A stretch of 64,000 nt of DNA, taken from Vibrio aestuarianus. GTDB taxonomy: Bacteria > Pseudomonadota > Gammaproteobacteria > Enterobacterales > Vibrionaceae. Position numbers and translations under genes: made by a program. This document shows positions 25,993 to 34,103 of this stretch, piece by piece (the stretch's first letter is position 1; the number at the start of each line of letters is the position of its first letter). The stretch spans positions 84,031-148,030 of the forward strand of contig NZ_JAAZTU010000006.1 of assembly GCF_012395185.1 (NCBI RefSeq), in the 5' to 3' direction. Under the pieces are notes generated by a model. The model made no database searches and was not told the DNA's origin. It saw only the letters and a list, made by a program, of their open reading frames with translations.

Positions 25993-26434
25993 TCTTAAGT
26001 CCCTTAGTCGTCGGGTTGGGTTGTTCATTGTCATACTGTTTTTAATGCCGTGGTTTTTTTCTTTAGGCACTTACTTTTCTGGCTATGCCCATTTTGAAAA
26101 CGATGAACACGATATTATCTTGAGCGCTAAATCGGGCCTCTATAAAACTATTCATAGTTACGAAGGGCAGGTATATAGAGTTCATCGAGGAATCTACGCA
26201 TCTTTGGGTGACTCATTATATTTCTTCTCATTGGGTGGCGATTATGAAGAAAATCTAGATCCCGAATTTGTCGCTAAGGTCGTGGCGAGAGATCTGGAAA
26301 ATTACTTCAGAGGTTTGACTCATATTAGAGTTAAGCAACAAGGCGAACATATGATTGGATTAATGCAGAGAGATGATGTCGAAGAGAAATTCGACCTTGT
26401 CATCGTTCAAGGAAGGTTCAAGGTATGGGATTAA
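25985..26434 (+). CDS. Small membrane-anchored periplasmic protein, module 2, first partner
   Basis: 149 residues, unnamed. One N-terminal membrane helix (VGLFIVILFLMPWFFSL, about 10-28) and a beta-rich domain with GIYASLGDSLYFFSLGGDY, matching its paralogue at 17725-18150; both end in a short G(R/K)(F/L)..W motif. The frame is open to a GTG at 25943, but the GTG at 25985 has GGAGGT four bases before it and overlaps the regulator stop by eight bases, so it is preferred. The overlap implies a fixed ratio with the regulator. Confidence 0.68.
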   Translation: MVSLKSLSRRVGLFIVILFLMPWFFSLGTYFSGYAHFENDEHDIILSAKSGLYKTIHSYEGQVYRVHRGIYASLGDSLYFFSLGGDYEENLDPEFVAKVVARDLENYFRGLTHIRVKQQGEHMIGLMQRDDVEEKFDLVIVQGRFKVWD

Positions 26435-26871
26435 CTACAACGAAAAAGAAACTTTTGATCTGTGTGCTTTTATTGGCTCCTTTAAGTCTCCCTTGGATTA
26501 ACGCTTTGTTCAGTGATTTTGTATTAACAAGTCAATTTTCTGATCGCGAAATCAAAATGGTAGGATCTCATGGCCGCTTTAAACTTCAGACTGAGTACGA
26601 AGATAGAACACAATCAGTGGTGACAGGTTACTACGGCTCGTTATTTGATACTTTATATATGTTAAGTGTTAGACAAAACAAAGTGGTTGAAGGAAACCCT
26701 AATAACCTAAATGTATTCTTAAAATCTCATCAAGTGCTGGTGGTATTTAAGATAAAGCACAGTGAAGGTCGAAATTATACACTCAAAAGAGTTGAAGAGG
26801 ATCCAAGGTTAGGCATGCGTGAAAATAAAATGGAAGCGACAGGTTATTTTGGCCCGCTATCCTCGATTTAA
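26425..26871 (+). CDS. Small membrane-anchored periplasmic protein, module 2, second partner
   Basis: 148 residues, unnamed. One membrane helix (LLICVLLLAPLSLPWI, about 10-26), then a beta-rich periplasmic-type domain with HGRFKLQTEYEDRTQSVVTG and GSLFDTLYMLSV. Paralogous in layout and motif to 17283-17774, and more distantly to the two first partners. It overlaps the preceding gene by ten bases, with GGAAGG upstream. Last gene of module 2; a terminator lies about 200 bases on. Confidence 0.68.
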   Translation: MGLTTTKKKLLICVLLLAPLSLPWINALFSDFVLTSQFSDREIKMVGSHGRFKLQTEYEDRTQSVVTGYYGSLFDTLYMLSVRQNKVVEGNPNNLNVFLKSHQVLVVFKIKHSEGRNYTLKRVEEDPRLGMRENKMEATGYFGPLSSI

Positions 26872-27075
26872 TAGTGTTAGGACATTTTCAGATATCACTA
26901 CTGGGGGCTTTCGCACAGTTGAATTTGTTCAACAGTACAACCTAGCATTTTAATCAAGAAAAACTACTGTATAAGTCCCCCTTTCGTTCACACTTAATCC
27001 ACCCTAAAAAGATAGGGTGACTAGTTTCAGTGTATTGAGCGAGATTTTTGGCGTTTTTGAGGGTTCAAAAACGGT

Positions 27076-27114
27076 GAAACCCCGATGTTGGTAGCATCGG
27101 GGTTTCGAATTTTT
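27076..27114. terminator. Strong hairpin, probable bidirectional terminator
   Basis: 12-bp stem GAAACCCCGATG / CATCGGGGTTTC with a 7-base loop, followed by GAATTTTT on the plus strand and preceded by an A-rich tract that gives a T-run on the minus strand. It can end regulator module 2 and rplY. The rest of 26872-27190 (319 bases) holds only a weaker inverted repeat, CACCCTA...TAGGGTG, near 27000-27020, and no gene. Confidence 0.8.
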
Positions 27115-27190
27115 AGATTTTCGGATGGTAAGGCCGATAGTCTTTATGCAAAAGGTTGGATTTAATCCAAACTAATTCCTTGGTAGGAAA

Positions 27191-27469
27191 TTAGATGCGG
27201 ATGAAGTCCATGTGCTCAACTTTTGGCTTGAACGCGTGACGTTGAACATCTTGTGGCTTAACCTTAACTTCTGCGCCATCAATTACTAGAGTAATTGCTT
27301 CGTAGAATTCAGGTTTGTCCATTTGGTTGATCACTAGAGCGTGATCCAGTGCGATAGCAACAGGTGCTGCTTCACCACCGTAAACAACTGCTGGGAATTG
27401 ACCAGCGTGACGTAGGCGGCGGCTCGCACCTTTACCTAGTTCAGTACGTAATACTGCTTCGAATTTCAT
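27191..27469 (-). CDS. rplY: 50S ribosomal protein L25
   Basis: Binds 5S rRNA in the large subunit. The 92-residue protein from the [23 protein letters not shown] is the short gamma-proteobacterial form (E. coli 94 residues) without a CTC-type extension. Family marks are [17 protein letters not shown] and the C-terminal HMDFIRI. An upstream in-frame start at 27505 is rejected because it adds residues foreign to L25. As in E. coli, it lies in the same neighbourhood as radD, rsuA and bcr, but here a three-gene two-component operon separates it from radD. Confidence 0.95.
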   Translation of the reverse strand: MKFEAVLRTELGKGASRRLRHAGQFPAVVYGGEAAPVAIALDHALVINQMDKPEFYEAITLVIDGAEVKVKPQDVQRHAFKPKVEHMDFIRI

Positions 27470-27661
27470 AGTTTTTACACTCAAATTAGTAAAAATAAAC
27501 TTCATATCGGCAATGCGACCTTGCTGATATGGTATAGCTTTGGCTGTTGATCAATGATTACAACCAAAACGAGCGCGGATACTAGCATTCTATCGCTGTT
27601 CGAGCAATAAAAAATGCGGTTCAATAAGCAGTTTTAGTGTGATCTGGCTTACGGTGAAATA

Positions 27662-29002
27662 TTAGACTTTGCGTAAGGTTAACAGTGCTTGTAAACCTCC
27701 CATCGGACTGCGCGATAAAGTCAGCGAGCCACGGTAACTGTGTGCCATTTCACTGACGATATTTAAGCCAAGCCCAGTGCCAGCTGTCGTCTCATCGAGC
27801 CTAATACCTCTTTGCACTGCTTTGGATAAATCTTGTTCCGCTATACCTGGTCCATCGTCTTCTATATAAATATCAACCCAACCTTTTTGGGCCACTTTTG
27901 AATGGACACGTACTAACGAACGTGCCCATTTATAGCTGTTTTCGAGTAGGTTACCGAGCATTTCATCGAGGTCTGTGGGGTCAACCGCCACATCAAGCTC
28001 AGAATCGAGCTCGTTGACAAGCACAATGTCTCGTTTTGCATAGACCTTATCAAACGCCATAGAAATTGCATCAACACGTTCACAAGGGTTCGCTTTGACT
28101 GCCAGAATATTGGTCGACCCTGCCATGCGAGCTCGTCCTAAGTGGTAGTCGATCTGTTTTTGTAATTGCTCAACGGGTGTACGCAGTTTTTCTTGTTGAG
28201 AGGGCTCTAGGTGATCAATTTCATTTCTGAGGACTGAAATCGGTGTTTTTAATGCATGCGATAAATTGCCGGCATGCTGTCGTGCGCGTTGTAACAGTTC
28301 TTGATAGTGGAAGAGTAGGGCATTTAAGTCACTAACTAGTGGGAAGACTTCCTTTGGATATTCGTCACTGAGTGCTGATTTTTCACCTTTGCGCAATACG
28401 GCGAGTTCACGCTGCATTTTGTTTAATGGACGAAGAGACCAGCTTACCTGAGCACCAATTAACAGTAACACTCCACTAAATAGCAAACCTAAAATCATCC
28501 AAAGTTGGCTAATGACACTATTGAGCGTTTCTTGCAAGGGTGCTTCATCCAATCCAATTGTGATGCTAATCGGGCCAGAAAAATCGGGTAAGTAAACGGT
28601 GCGTTCAATCGTGGTAAGTTTTTCGTCTTTTGCGCCCTTAACGATATTTTGTAACCCATGCTTTTCTAGAATTAAACGTTTGTCCCACAGCGAACGAGAG
28701 CGGAGCGATTGACCGTCTACTGATGCCATCCAGTACAAACCACTGTATGGCTGATTAAAGCGAGGGTCGGAGAGGCGAGTCGAAAGGATGAGGTTGCCTT
28801 TGGCGTCGGCTTCTAAGTTGGCGGTGATTTCATCCATCGCCAAGCTAAGTTGACCGCGTACGTCATCTATCAAATAGTCTTTGACCAGAGTCGGAATACC
28901 AATGCCAGCAGCTAAGATCATCGCACTAAGCCAAAAGGTTGCAGCCAATAATAAGCGACTCTTTAAGCTGAGTCGTTTGAATGTCACGTTTTTATTTGGC
29001 AT
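27662..29002 (-). CDS. Sensor histidine kinase (PhoQ/QseC-like)
   Basis: 446-residue inner-membrane kinase. Two membrane helices (about 17-40 and 168-190) enclose a periplasmic domain of about 125 residues. A short HAMP-like region is followed by HisKA with the phospho-acceptor His249 (NLSHALKTPIS), then the ATPase motifs N-box LLENSYKWA, DDGPGI and GTGLGLNIV. Layout and the SHALKTP box are closest to the PhoQ group. It starts inside the response-regulator gene (11-base overlap). From memory, V. cholerae has a pair like this beside its L25 gene. Stimulus not readable; the upstream PepSY protein may modulate it. Confidence 0.88.
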   Translation of the reverse strand: MPNKNVTFKRLSLKSRLLLAATFWLSAMILAAGIGIPTLVKDYLIDDVRGQLSLAMDEITANLEADAKGNLILSTRLSDPRFNQPYSGLYWMASVDGQSLRSRSLWDKRLILEKHGLQNIVKGAKDEKLTTIERTVYLPDFSGPISITIGLDEAPLQETLNSVISQLWMILGLLFSGVLLLIGAQVSWSLRPLNKMQRELAVLRKGEKSALSDEYPKEVFPLVSDLNALLFHYQELLQRARQHAGNLSHALKTPISVLRNEIDHLEPSQQEKLRTPVEQLQKQIDYHLGRARMAGSTNILAVKANPCERVDAISMAFDKVYAKRDIVLVNELDSELDVAVDPTDLDEMLGNLLENSYKWARSLVRVHSKVAQKGWVDIYIEDDGPGIAEQDLSKAVQRGIRLDETTAGTGLGLNIVSEMAHSYRGSLTLSRSPMGGLQALLTLRKV

Positions 29003-29651
29003 TCAGCTGGTACCCCAGGCCTCTTACCGTTTTGATGATGTTGTTATTAATTTTCTTGCGAATACGCCCAATGAACACCTCAATCGTATTTGAGTCACGA
29101 TCAAAATCTTGTTTGTAGATATGTTCAACCAGTTCGGTGCGTGAGATGACCTTATCTTGGTTGTGCATGAAATAGGCAACCACTTTGTATTCTAAGGCGG
29201 TCAGGCTAACTGCTTGTCCTTGCCACATGACTTTGGAACTGCGGGTATCGAGGCTTAAATCTCCAATCTGCATGATAGGTGAAGCGTTACCGGATGCTCG
29301 GCGCAGTTGTGCGCGTATGCGAGCGGTCAATTCAACCATCTCAAACGGTTTGGTGAGATAGTCATCGGCACCGGCATTTAAACCCTCAACTCGTTGGGTT
29401 AAGGTGTCGCGCGCGCTGAGAATCACAATTGGCGTATTGATGTTTTCATCTCGAATGCCTTTCAAGACCGTCAAGCCATCGATTTTGGGTAAACCCAGGT
29501 CGAGGACTATGACGTCCCACTCTTCAGAGGTAGCACGATAAAGAGCATCAATACCATCTTGCGATAATTCAGGCACCCAGCCTGTTTGTTCAAGGGATTC
29601 TATGATCTGTTCACCAAGGCGCGCGTCGTCTTCAACCACCAGTATTTTCAT
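28992..29651 (-). CDS. OmpR/PhoP-type response regulator
   Basis: 219 residues. The receiver domain has the acidic pair ED8D9, phospho-acceptor Asp51 (VIVLDLGLPK), Ser/Thr in ILSARD, and Lys in YLTKPF. The C-terminal winged helix (about 125-217) has SLTALEYKVVAYF, RDSNTIEVFIGRIRKKI and TVRGLGYQL. It is transcribed from a unit with the PepSY protein (9 bases upstream) and the kinase (overlapping downstream). Target genes unknown; the PhoP/QseB group often controls envelope genes. Confidence 0.9.
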   Translation of the reverse strand: MKILVVEDDARLGEQIIESLEQTGWVPELSQDGIDALYRATSEEWDVIVLDLGLPKIDGLTVLKGIRDENINTPIVILSARDTLTQRVEGLNAGADDYLTKPFEMVELTARIRAQLRRASGNASPIMQIGDLSLDTRSSKVMWQGQAVSLTALEYKVVAYFMHNQDKVISRTELVEHIYKQDFDRDSNTIEVFIGRIRKKINNNIIKTVRGLGYQLNAK

Positions 29652-29660
29652 TTTTATTCT

Positions 29661-30050
29661 CTATTTTTTGATAATGCCACGTATATTTCGACCACGAATT
29701 TCCATCAATTCAAGTGTAGTGGCATTATATTCTACGCGAATAACATTATTTTCGTGTACCAACTTCAACTCATATATCCATTCGTCATCATCTTCATCTA
29801 ATTCGACTTTAATAACGCGACCATTCAGTTCTTTATCAATAGTGGCGTACAGTTCAGAAAAGGGGCGAATAAGGCCATTTTGAACCGCAGCATAGACTTC
29901 ATCTTGATCTTCATCGATTTCGACTTTTGTACCAGCTTTGTATGTGTCTTGAACTAAATGGTTAACATCATTATCGCTTGCAAACACAGGCGATGATAAC
30001 GATGAGAATAGCAATAAGCTTGTTATGGCTTTCATCGGTTTAATTTGCAT
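29661..30050 (-). CDS. PepSY-domain periplasmic protein
   Basis: 129 residues. Signal peptide (about 1-24, ending SPVFA/SDN), then two PepSY-like halves: AVQNGLIRPFSELYATIDKELNGRVIKVELD and WIYELKLVHENNVIRVEYNATTLELMEIRG. The mature protein is rich in Asp and Glu (EIDEDQDE, ELDEDDDE), suggesting metal or cationic-peptide binding. PepSY proteins commonly accompany PhoP/PhoQ-like systems; here the gene leads the operon. A second in-frame ATG five codons in is possible. Confidence 0.82.
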   Translation of the reverse strand: MQIKPMKAITSLLLFSSLSSPVFASDNDVNHLVQDTYKAGTKVEIDEDQDEVYAAVQNGLIRPFSELYATIDKELNGRVIKVELDEDDDEWIYELKLVHENNVIRVEYNATTLELMEIRGRNIRGIIKK

Positions 30051-30112
30051 GTTGTGAGCCCTTCAAACAAGGAGATCTAAATATAAATAACGCAATATGA
30101 ATAGAATCTGAA

Positions 30113-31855
30113 TCAGCGATTTTGTAATTCATCTTCAAAGATCTTGTCACGCATTTTCCAAAAACGTCCTACTTTCCTAGCAATCACAAATTGCGGGGGA
30201 CGAAATCGGTGCTGATGTGCCACTACCTTTGATGGCGATGCCGCTTCAAATGGCCGATGACGATCTGCAAGGTGTGGTCGCACAAATTGGTTGAGAAAGG
30301 CCTGTTTTTGCTTTTTGGTTGTTAGCGACCAAAATTCATGGACTTGCGCTTGGTTGTCCCCTCGGTATGTGACTTTCAATTGTGATTGACCTACGTCGCT
30401 TTTGTGTACGTTAAGATCCATTTCCAAACATTCGAAAACGAGTGCGTCCTTTAGGTTGAGTGCTTCTTTCAGTTTTTTATCAGGGTCAACTAATGTGGCG
30501 TCACATTCGTGACAGATTCGCGCGGCAATATCATTGTCTGCACCGCACTCACCGCAATATTTGGCTCTAAAACGATAACCACAATGTTCGCGCTCGCCGG
30601 TTTCTTCATCAGTCAAGTAACCTTGGCAGCGTCGGCCATAATGCTCAATCAAAAAACCAGCAGCGTCCAGTTTACCCCAGAAGTTATTATTGAAACCGCA
30701 AGCAGGGCAGGGAATAGTGATAATTTCACTGTTGGGGTCAGGTTTTGGCTCGCCAACTTCAGGCTGATAAAGGTCATAGTTATTACCTGCATAATCTAAT
30801 ATCAGGCATTCCGTTTTTCCGGGAGAAAGACGTAAACCTCGCCCAACAATTTGTTGATAAAGGCTGATGGATTCGGTGGGGCGTAAAATGGCAATCAAGT
30901 CAACGTGTGGTGCATCAAACCCTGTGGTGAGAACGGAAACATTGACCAAGAATTTAATTTTCCGTTGTTTGAATTGTTGGATAATGGCGTCCCGCTCTGG
31001 TGTCGGGGTGTCTCCGATGACGATGGCGGTTTGTTCTTTTGGCAGCAGTTGAACGATTTCTTGAGCGTGGCGAACAGTAGCAGCAAAAACCATGACACCT
31101 TGTTTTTGCTGTGCGAGATGAATGATTTGTTCAACGATCTGTGGCGTGGCACGTTTTGATTGTTCGATCACCATATCTAATTCCGCTTCTTTATAGCGGC
31201 CAGTATTGGTTGGTTTTAGTTGTGAAAAGTCATAGCTCAATACTGGCGCGTCAATCATGCGCGCTGGTGTAAGAAATTCCTCATCCAATAGATAACGTAT
31301 CGGCAGTTCAAAAATACAGTCACGAAAGAAGCGGGGTTCCTCGCTGCGAACTTGGCCGCGGGTATGGTATTGATAAATCCAGCCCATTCCCAAACGATAC
31401 GGAGTAGCGGTTAACCCTAATACTTTGATGCCAGGGTTGAGTTGCGTCAAATGTGAAATAACTTTTTGATAACTGCTACTTTTCTCGTCTGGTACGCGAT
31501 GGCATTCATCAATCACCAGCAATGAAAACTGATTTTTGAAAGCGTCTAAATTTCGCACTACTGATTGAACGGATGCAAACACTACTTGCTGTTCGGTTTC
31601 TTTACGACCGAGTCCTGCTGAGAAAATACCACCTTGCAAGCCATAGCCTTCATATTTGGCATGGTTTTGCTCAACCAACTCTTTTACGTGTGCCAGCACT
31701 AATACGCGCCCTTTGGCAAGTCTGGCTAGTTCTGCAATGACTAAGCTTTTACCAGCGCCGGTGGGTAATACAATGACCGCGGGGGTTGAATGCTTCCTAA
31801 AATAATGGATGACGGCTTTTACTGAGTCGGATTGATAAGGGCGAAGCGTATACAT
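30113..31855 (-). CDS. radD: RadD-type superfamily II DNA/RNA helicase
   Basis: 580-residue ATPase acting in DNA repair and crossover formation in E. coli (formerly yejH). Marks: TLRPYQSDSVKAV, Walker A LPTGAGKS, DECHR (motif II), TATP, and the helicase C box QIVGRGLRLSPGK. A zinc-binding region near residue 390-460 has CPACG, CGYRF, CGECG and CHEC. The ATG at 31855 gives the RadD-like start MYTLRPYQ; the upstream GTG at 31882 is less likely. Divergent from rsuA, as in E. coli. Confidence 0.9.
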   Translation of the reverse strand: MYTLRPYQSDSVKAVIHYFRKHSTPAVIVLPTGAGKSLVIAELARLAKGRVLVLAHVKELVEQNHAKYEGYGLQGGIFSAGLGRKETEQQVVFASVQSVVRNLDAFKNQFSLLVIDECHRVPDEKSSSYQKVISHLTQLNPGIKVLGLTATPYRLGMGWIYQYHTRGQVRSEEPRFFRDCIFELPIRYLLDEEFLTPARMIDAPVLSYDFSQLKPTNTGRYKEAELDMVIEQSKRATPQIVEQIIHLAQQKQGVMVFAATVRHAQEIVQLLPKEQTAIVIGDTPTPERDAIIQQFKQRKIKFLVNVSVLTTGFDAPHVDLIAILRPTESISLYQQIVGRGLRLSPGKTECLILDYAGNNYDLYQPEVGEPKPDPNSEIITIPCPACGFNNNFWGKLDAAGFLIEHYGRRCQGYLTDEETGEREHCGYRFRAKYCGECGADNDIAARICHECDATLVDPDKKLKEALNLKDALVFECLEMDLNVHKSDVGQSQLKVTYRGDNQAQVHEFWSLTTKKQKQAFLNQFVRPHLADRHRPFEAASPSKVVAHQHRFRPPQFVIARKVGRFWKMRDKIFEDELQNR

Positions 31856-31957
31856 AAAACGTTTGTTCTCTGAGTGAGCCACAATAAAACAGTGAAATAG
31901 ATCAACTATTTCATTTTCGCCGAGTATAATACCCGACTTGATTTAGATGAGGTAATC

Positions 31958-32653
31958 ATGCGTTTAGATAAATTTTTGTGTGATGCATTGGGTGCAACAC
32001 GTAAAGAAGCTACCCAAATCATTAAAAGTGGCGATGTTACAGTGAATGGTTTGACCGCGAAAAGTGGTTCATACAAAGTCACTGAAAGTTGTGAAGTGGA
32101 ATGGCAAGGGCGAGAAATTAAGCCGCAAGGTCCACGCTATATCATGCTTTATAAGCCTGAAGGTTACGTTTGCTCGCATGAAGATGGCTTCAACCATACC
32201 GCTTTTGTGCTGCTGGATGAAATCAAAATGCAAGATTTACATTTTGCAGGACGCTTAGATGTGGATACCACCGGATTAGTTTTAATTACTGATGACGGGC
32301 AGTGGTCACATCGTATTACCTCGCCGAAACATAAATGCGACAAGACATACCGTGTGTGGCTTGCGGACCCTATTCAACCGACCTATATTGAACAATTTTT
32401 AACTGGCATTGAGCTGCGCAATGAACGTGAATTGACCTTGCCTGCACAGCTTGAAATTGTTGACGACAATCAATGTTTGCTAACTATTCATGAAGGTAAA
32501 TACCACCAAGTGAAGCGCATGTTTGCGGCATTGGGTAATAAAGTCGTGGCATTGCACCGCGAGCGTATTGGTCACATTGAGCTTGATGAAACGCTTGAGC
32601 CTGGTGAGTACCGATATCTCACCGAAGCCGAAGTCGCGTCTATTTGGAAATAG
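31958..32653 (+). CDS. rsuA: 16S rRNA pseudouridine(516) synthase
   Basis: 231 residues. N-terminal S4 RNA-binding domain (MRLDKFLCDALGATRKEATQ, about 1-60), then the catalytic domain with GRLDVDTTGLVLITDDG, where the first Asp after RL is the nucleophile, and HHEGKYHQVKRMF-like residues (HEGKYHQVKRMFAALGN). Length equals E. coli RsuA. A good ribosome-binding site (GAGGT) precedes the ATG. It precedes bcr in the same direction, as in E. coli. Confidence 0.93.
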   Translation: MRLDKFLCDALGATRKEATQIIKSGDVTVNGLTAKSGSYKVTESCEVEWQGREIKPQGPRYIMLYKPEGYVCSHEDGFNHTAFVLLDEIKMQDLHFAGRLDVDTTGLVLITDDGQWSHRITSPKHKCDKTYRVWLADPIQPTYIEQFLTGIELRNERELTLPAQLEIVDDNQCLLTIHEGKYHQVKRMFAALGNKVVALHRERIGHIELDETLEPGEYRYLTEAEVASIWK

Positions 32654-32894
32654 TGGTTTGCGACACCGAGTTTTGTGCCGGTAACGCGATTAAAGCTAGG
32701 GAAATAATAACGCATACGAAATAGTTTGTTTCCTAATCAGAACTGGTTTTTTTCTGCCGATTCACCGACTATGGGTTACTTCGCGTTTAAACGTCCACTT
32801 TTAGCTTTCAGCCATGTAAAAGATTTAGAGATCACAGCAAACTTCGTTACTTGCTGTGTATTTTCTATCAACGAATTTCAATTTTTGGAGAACC

Positions 32895-34103
32895 ATGACT
32901 TCATCTCAACCTTCCCAAGCTAACCATACCGCCCATATCAGTTTTGTCCTTTTTCTGGTTTTAGGGGCGATTGGTGCGTTGACACCGTTAGCAATTGATA
33001 TGTACCTACCCGCCATGCCAGCGATAGCAAAAGACTTGGGTGTGAGCGCGGGATCGGTACAAATTACCTTGACAGCCTATACTGCAGGTTTTGCGATTGG
33101 CCAGCTTTTGCATGGTCCATTAGCCGATAGTTTTGGTCGTCGTCCAGTCATACTCATTGGTGTTACATTTTTTGGCGTTGCGGCAGCGGTGAGCGCAACA
33201 ACTGATGGTATTGATGCGTTGACTTATGTGCGTGCCGCTCAAGGCTTTGCTGGTGCGGCTGCGGCAGTGGTGATTCAGGCTGTCGTTCGCGATATGTTTG
33301 ATAGAGAAGATTTCGCGCGCGCGATGTCTTTTGTCACTTTAGTAATGACTGTGGCACCCTTAGTGGCACCGATGGTTGGTGGACACCTTGCTATTTGGTT
33401 CGGTTGGCGTTCGATCTTTTGGGTTTTGGCGATTTTTGCCGCCGTTGTGATTGTGTTGGTTTTTTGGAAAATCCCCGAAACACTGCGTGTTGAAGACCGT
33501 CAGCCCCTGCGTTTTAAAAGTACTATCCGTAACTATGTACAACTGTGTCGTAACCGAGTCGCGATGGGGCTGATATTCTCTGGTGCTTTTTCTTTTGCTG
33601 GAATGTTTGCTTTTTTGACCGCAGGTTCATTTGTTTATATTGATATTTACGGCGTTAGTCCAGAGCAGTTTGGCTACTTATTCGGCCTTAATATTGTGGC
33701 AATGATTTTGATGACCACCTTAAATGGACGCATTGTGAAAAAAGTCGGTTCACATGCGATGCTTCGCTTTGGTTTGTTTATTCAATTATGCGCAGGTGTT
33801 GGCTTGTTTGCAGGCTGGGCTTTGGATCTAGGCTTATGGGGCATTGTGCCATTTGTGGTGCTGTTTATTGGTACACTCTCCACTATTGGTAGTAACTCGA
33901 TGGGGCTGTTACTTAGCGGCTACCCAAAAATGGCAGGTACAGCTTCTTCATTGGCGGGGACGTTGCGTTTTGGTACAGGTTCGGTCGTAGGTGCGGTGGT
34001 TGCTATGATGCCAAGTGATGCTGCATGGCCAATGATTTTAGTCATGGCAGCGTGTGCGTTATTATCATCTTTATTTTATTGGACATTAGGAAAAAAGGCG
34101 TAA
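32895..34103 (+). CDS. bcr: Bcr/CflA-family drug exporter
   Basis: 402-residue MFS proton antiporter with 12 helices. Family marks are TPLAIDMYLPAMPAIA (helix 1), the motif A loop GPLADSFGRRPVILIG and RAAQGFAGAAAAVVIQAVVRDMF (helix 4-5 with the Bcr-typical R-x2-QG). The ATG at 32895 has TTGGAG upstream; the frame extends further but is not needed. It overlaps the next gene by one base (TAATG). In E. coli Bcr exports bicyclomycin, sulfonamides and dipeptides; substrate here not shown. Confidence 0.9.
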   Translation: MTSSQPSQANHTAHISFVLFLVLGAIGALTPLAIDMYLPAMPAIAKDLGVSAGSVQITLTAYTAGFAIGQLLHGPLADSFGRRPVILIGVTFFGVAAAVSATTDGIDALTYVRAAQGFAGAAAAVVIQAVVRDMFDREDFARAMSFVTLVMTVAPLVAPMVGGHLAIWFGWRSIFWVLAIFAAVVIVLVFWKIPETLRVEDRQPLRFKSTIRNYVQLCRNRVAMGLIFSGAFSFAGMFAFLTAGSFVYIDIYGVSPEQFGYLFGLNIVAMILMTTLNGRIVKKVGSHAMLRFGLFIQLCAGVGLFAGWALDLGLWGIVPFVVLFIGTLSTIGSNSMGLLLSGYPKMAGTASSLAGTLRFGTGSVVGAVVAMMPSDAAWPMILVMAACALLSSLFYWTLGKKA

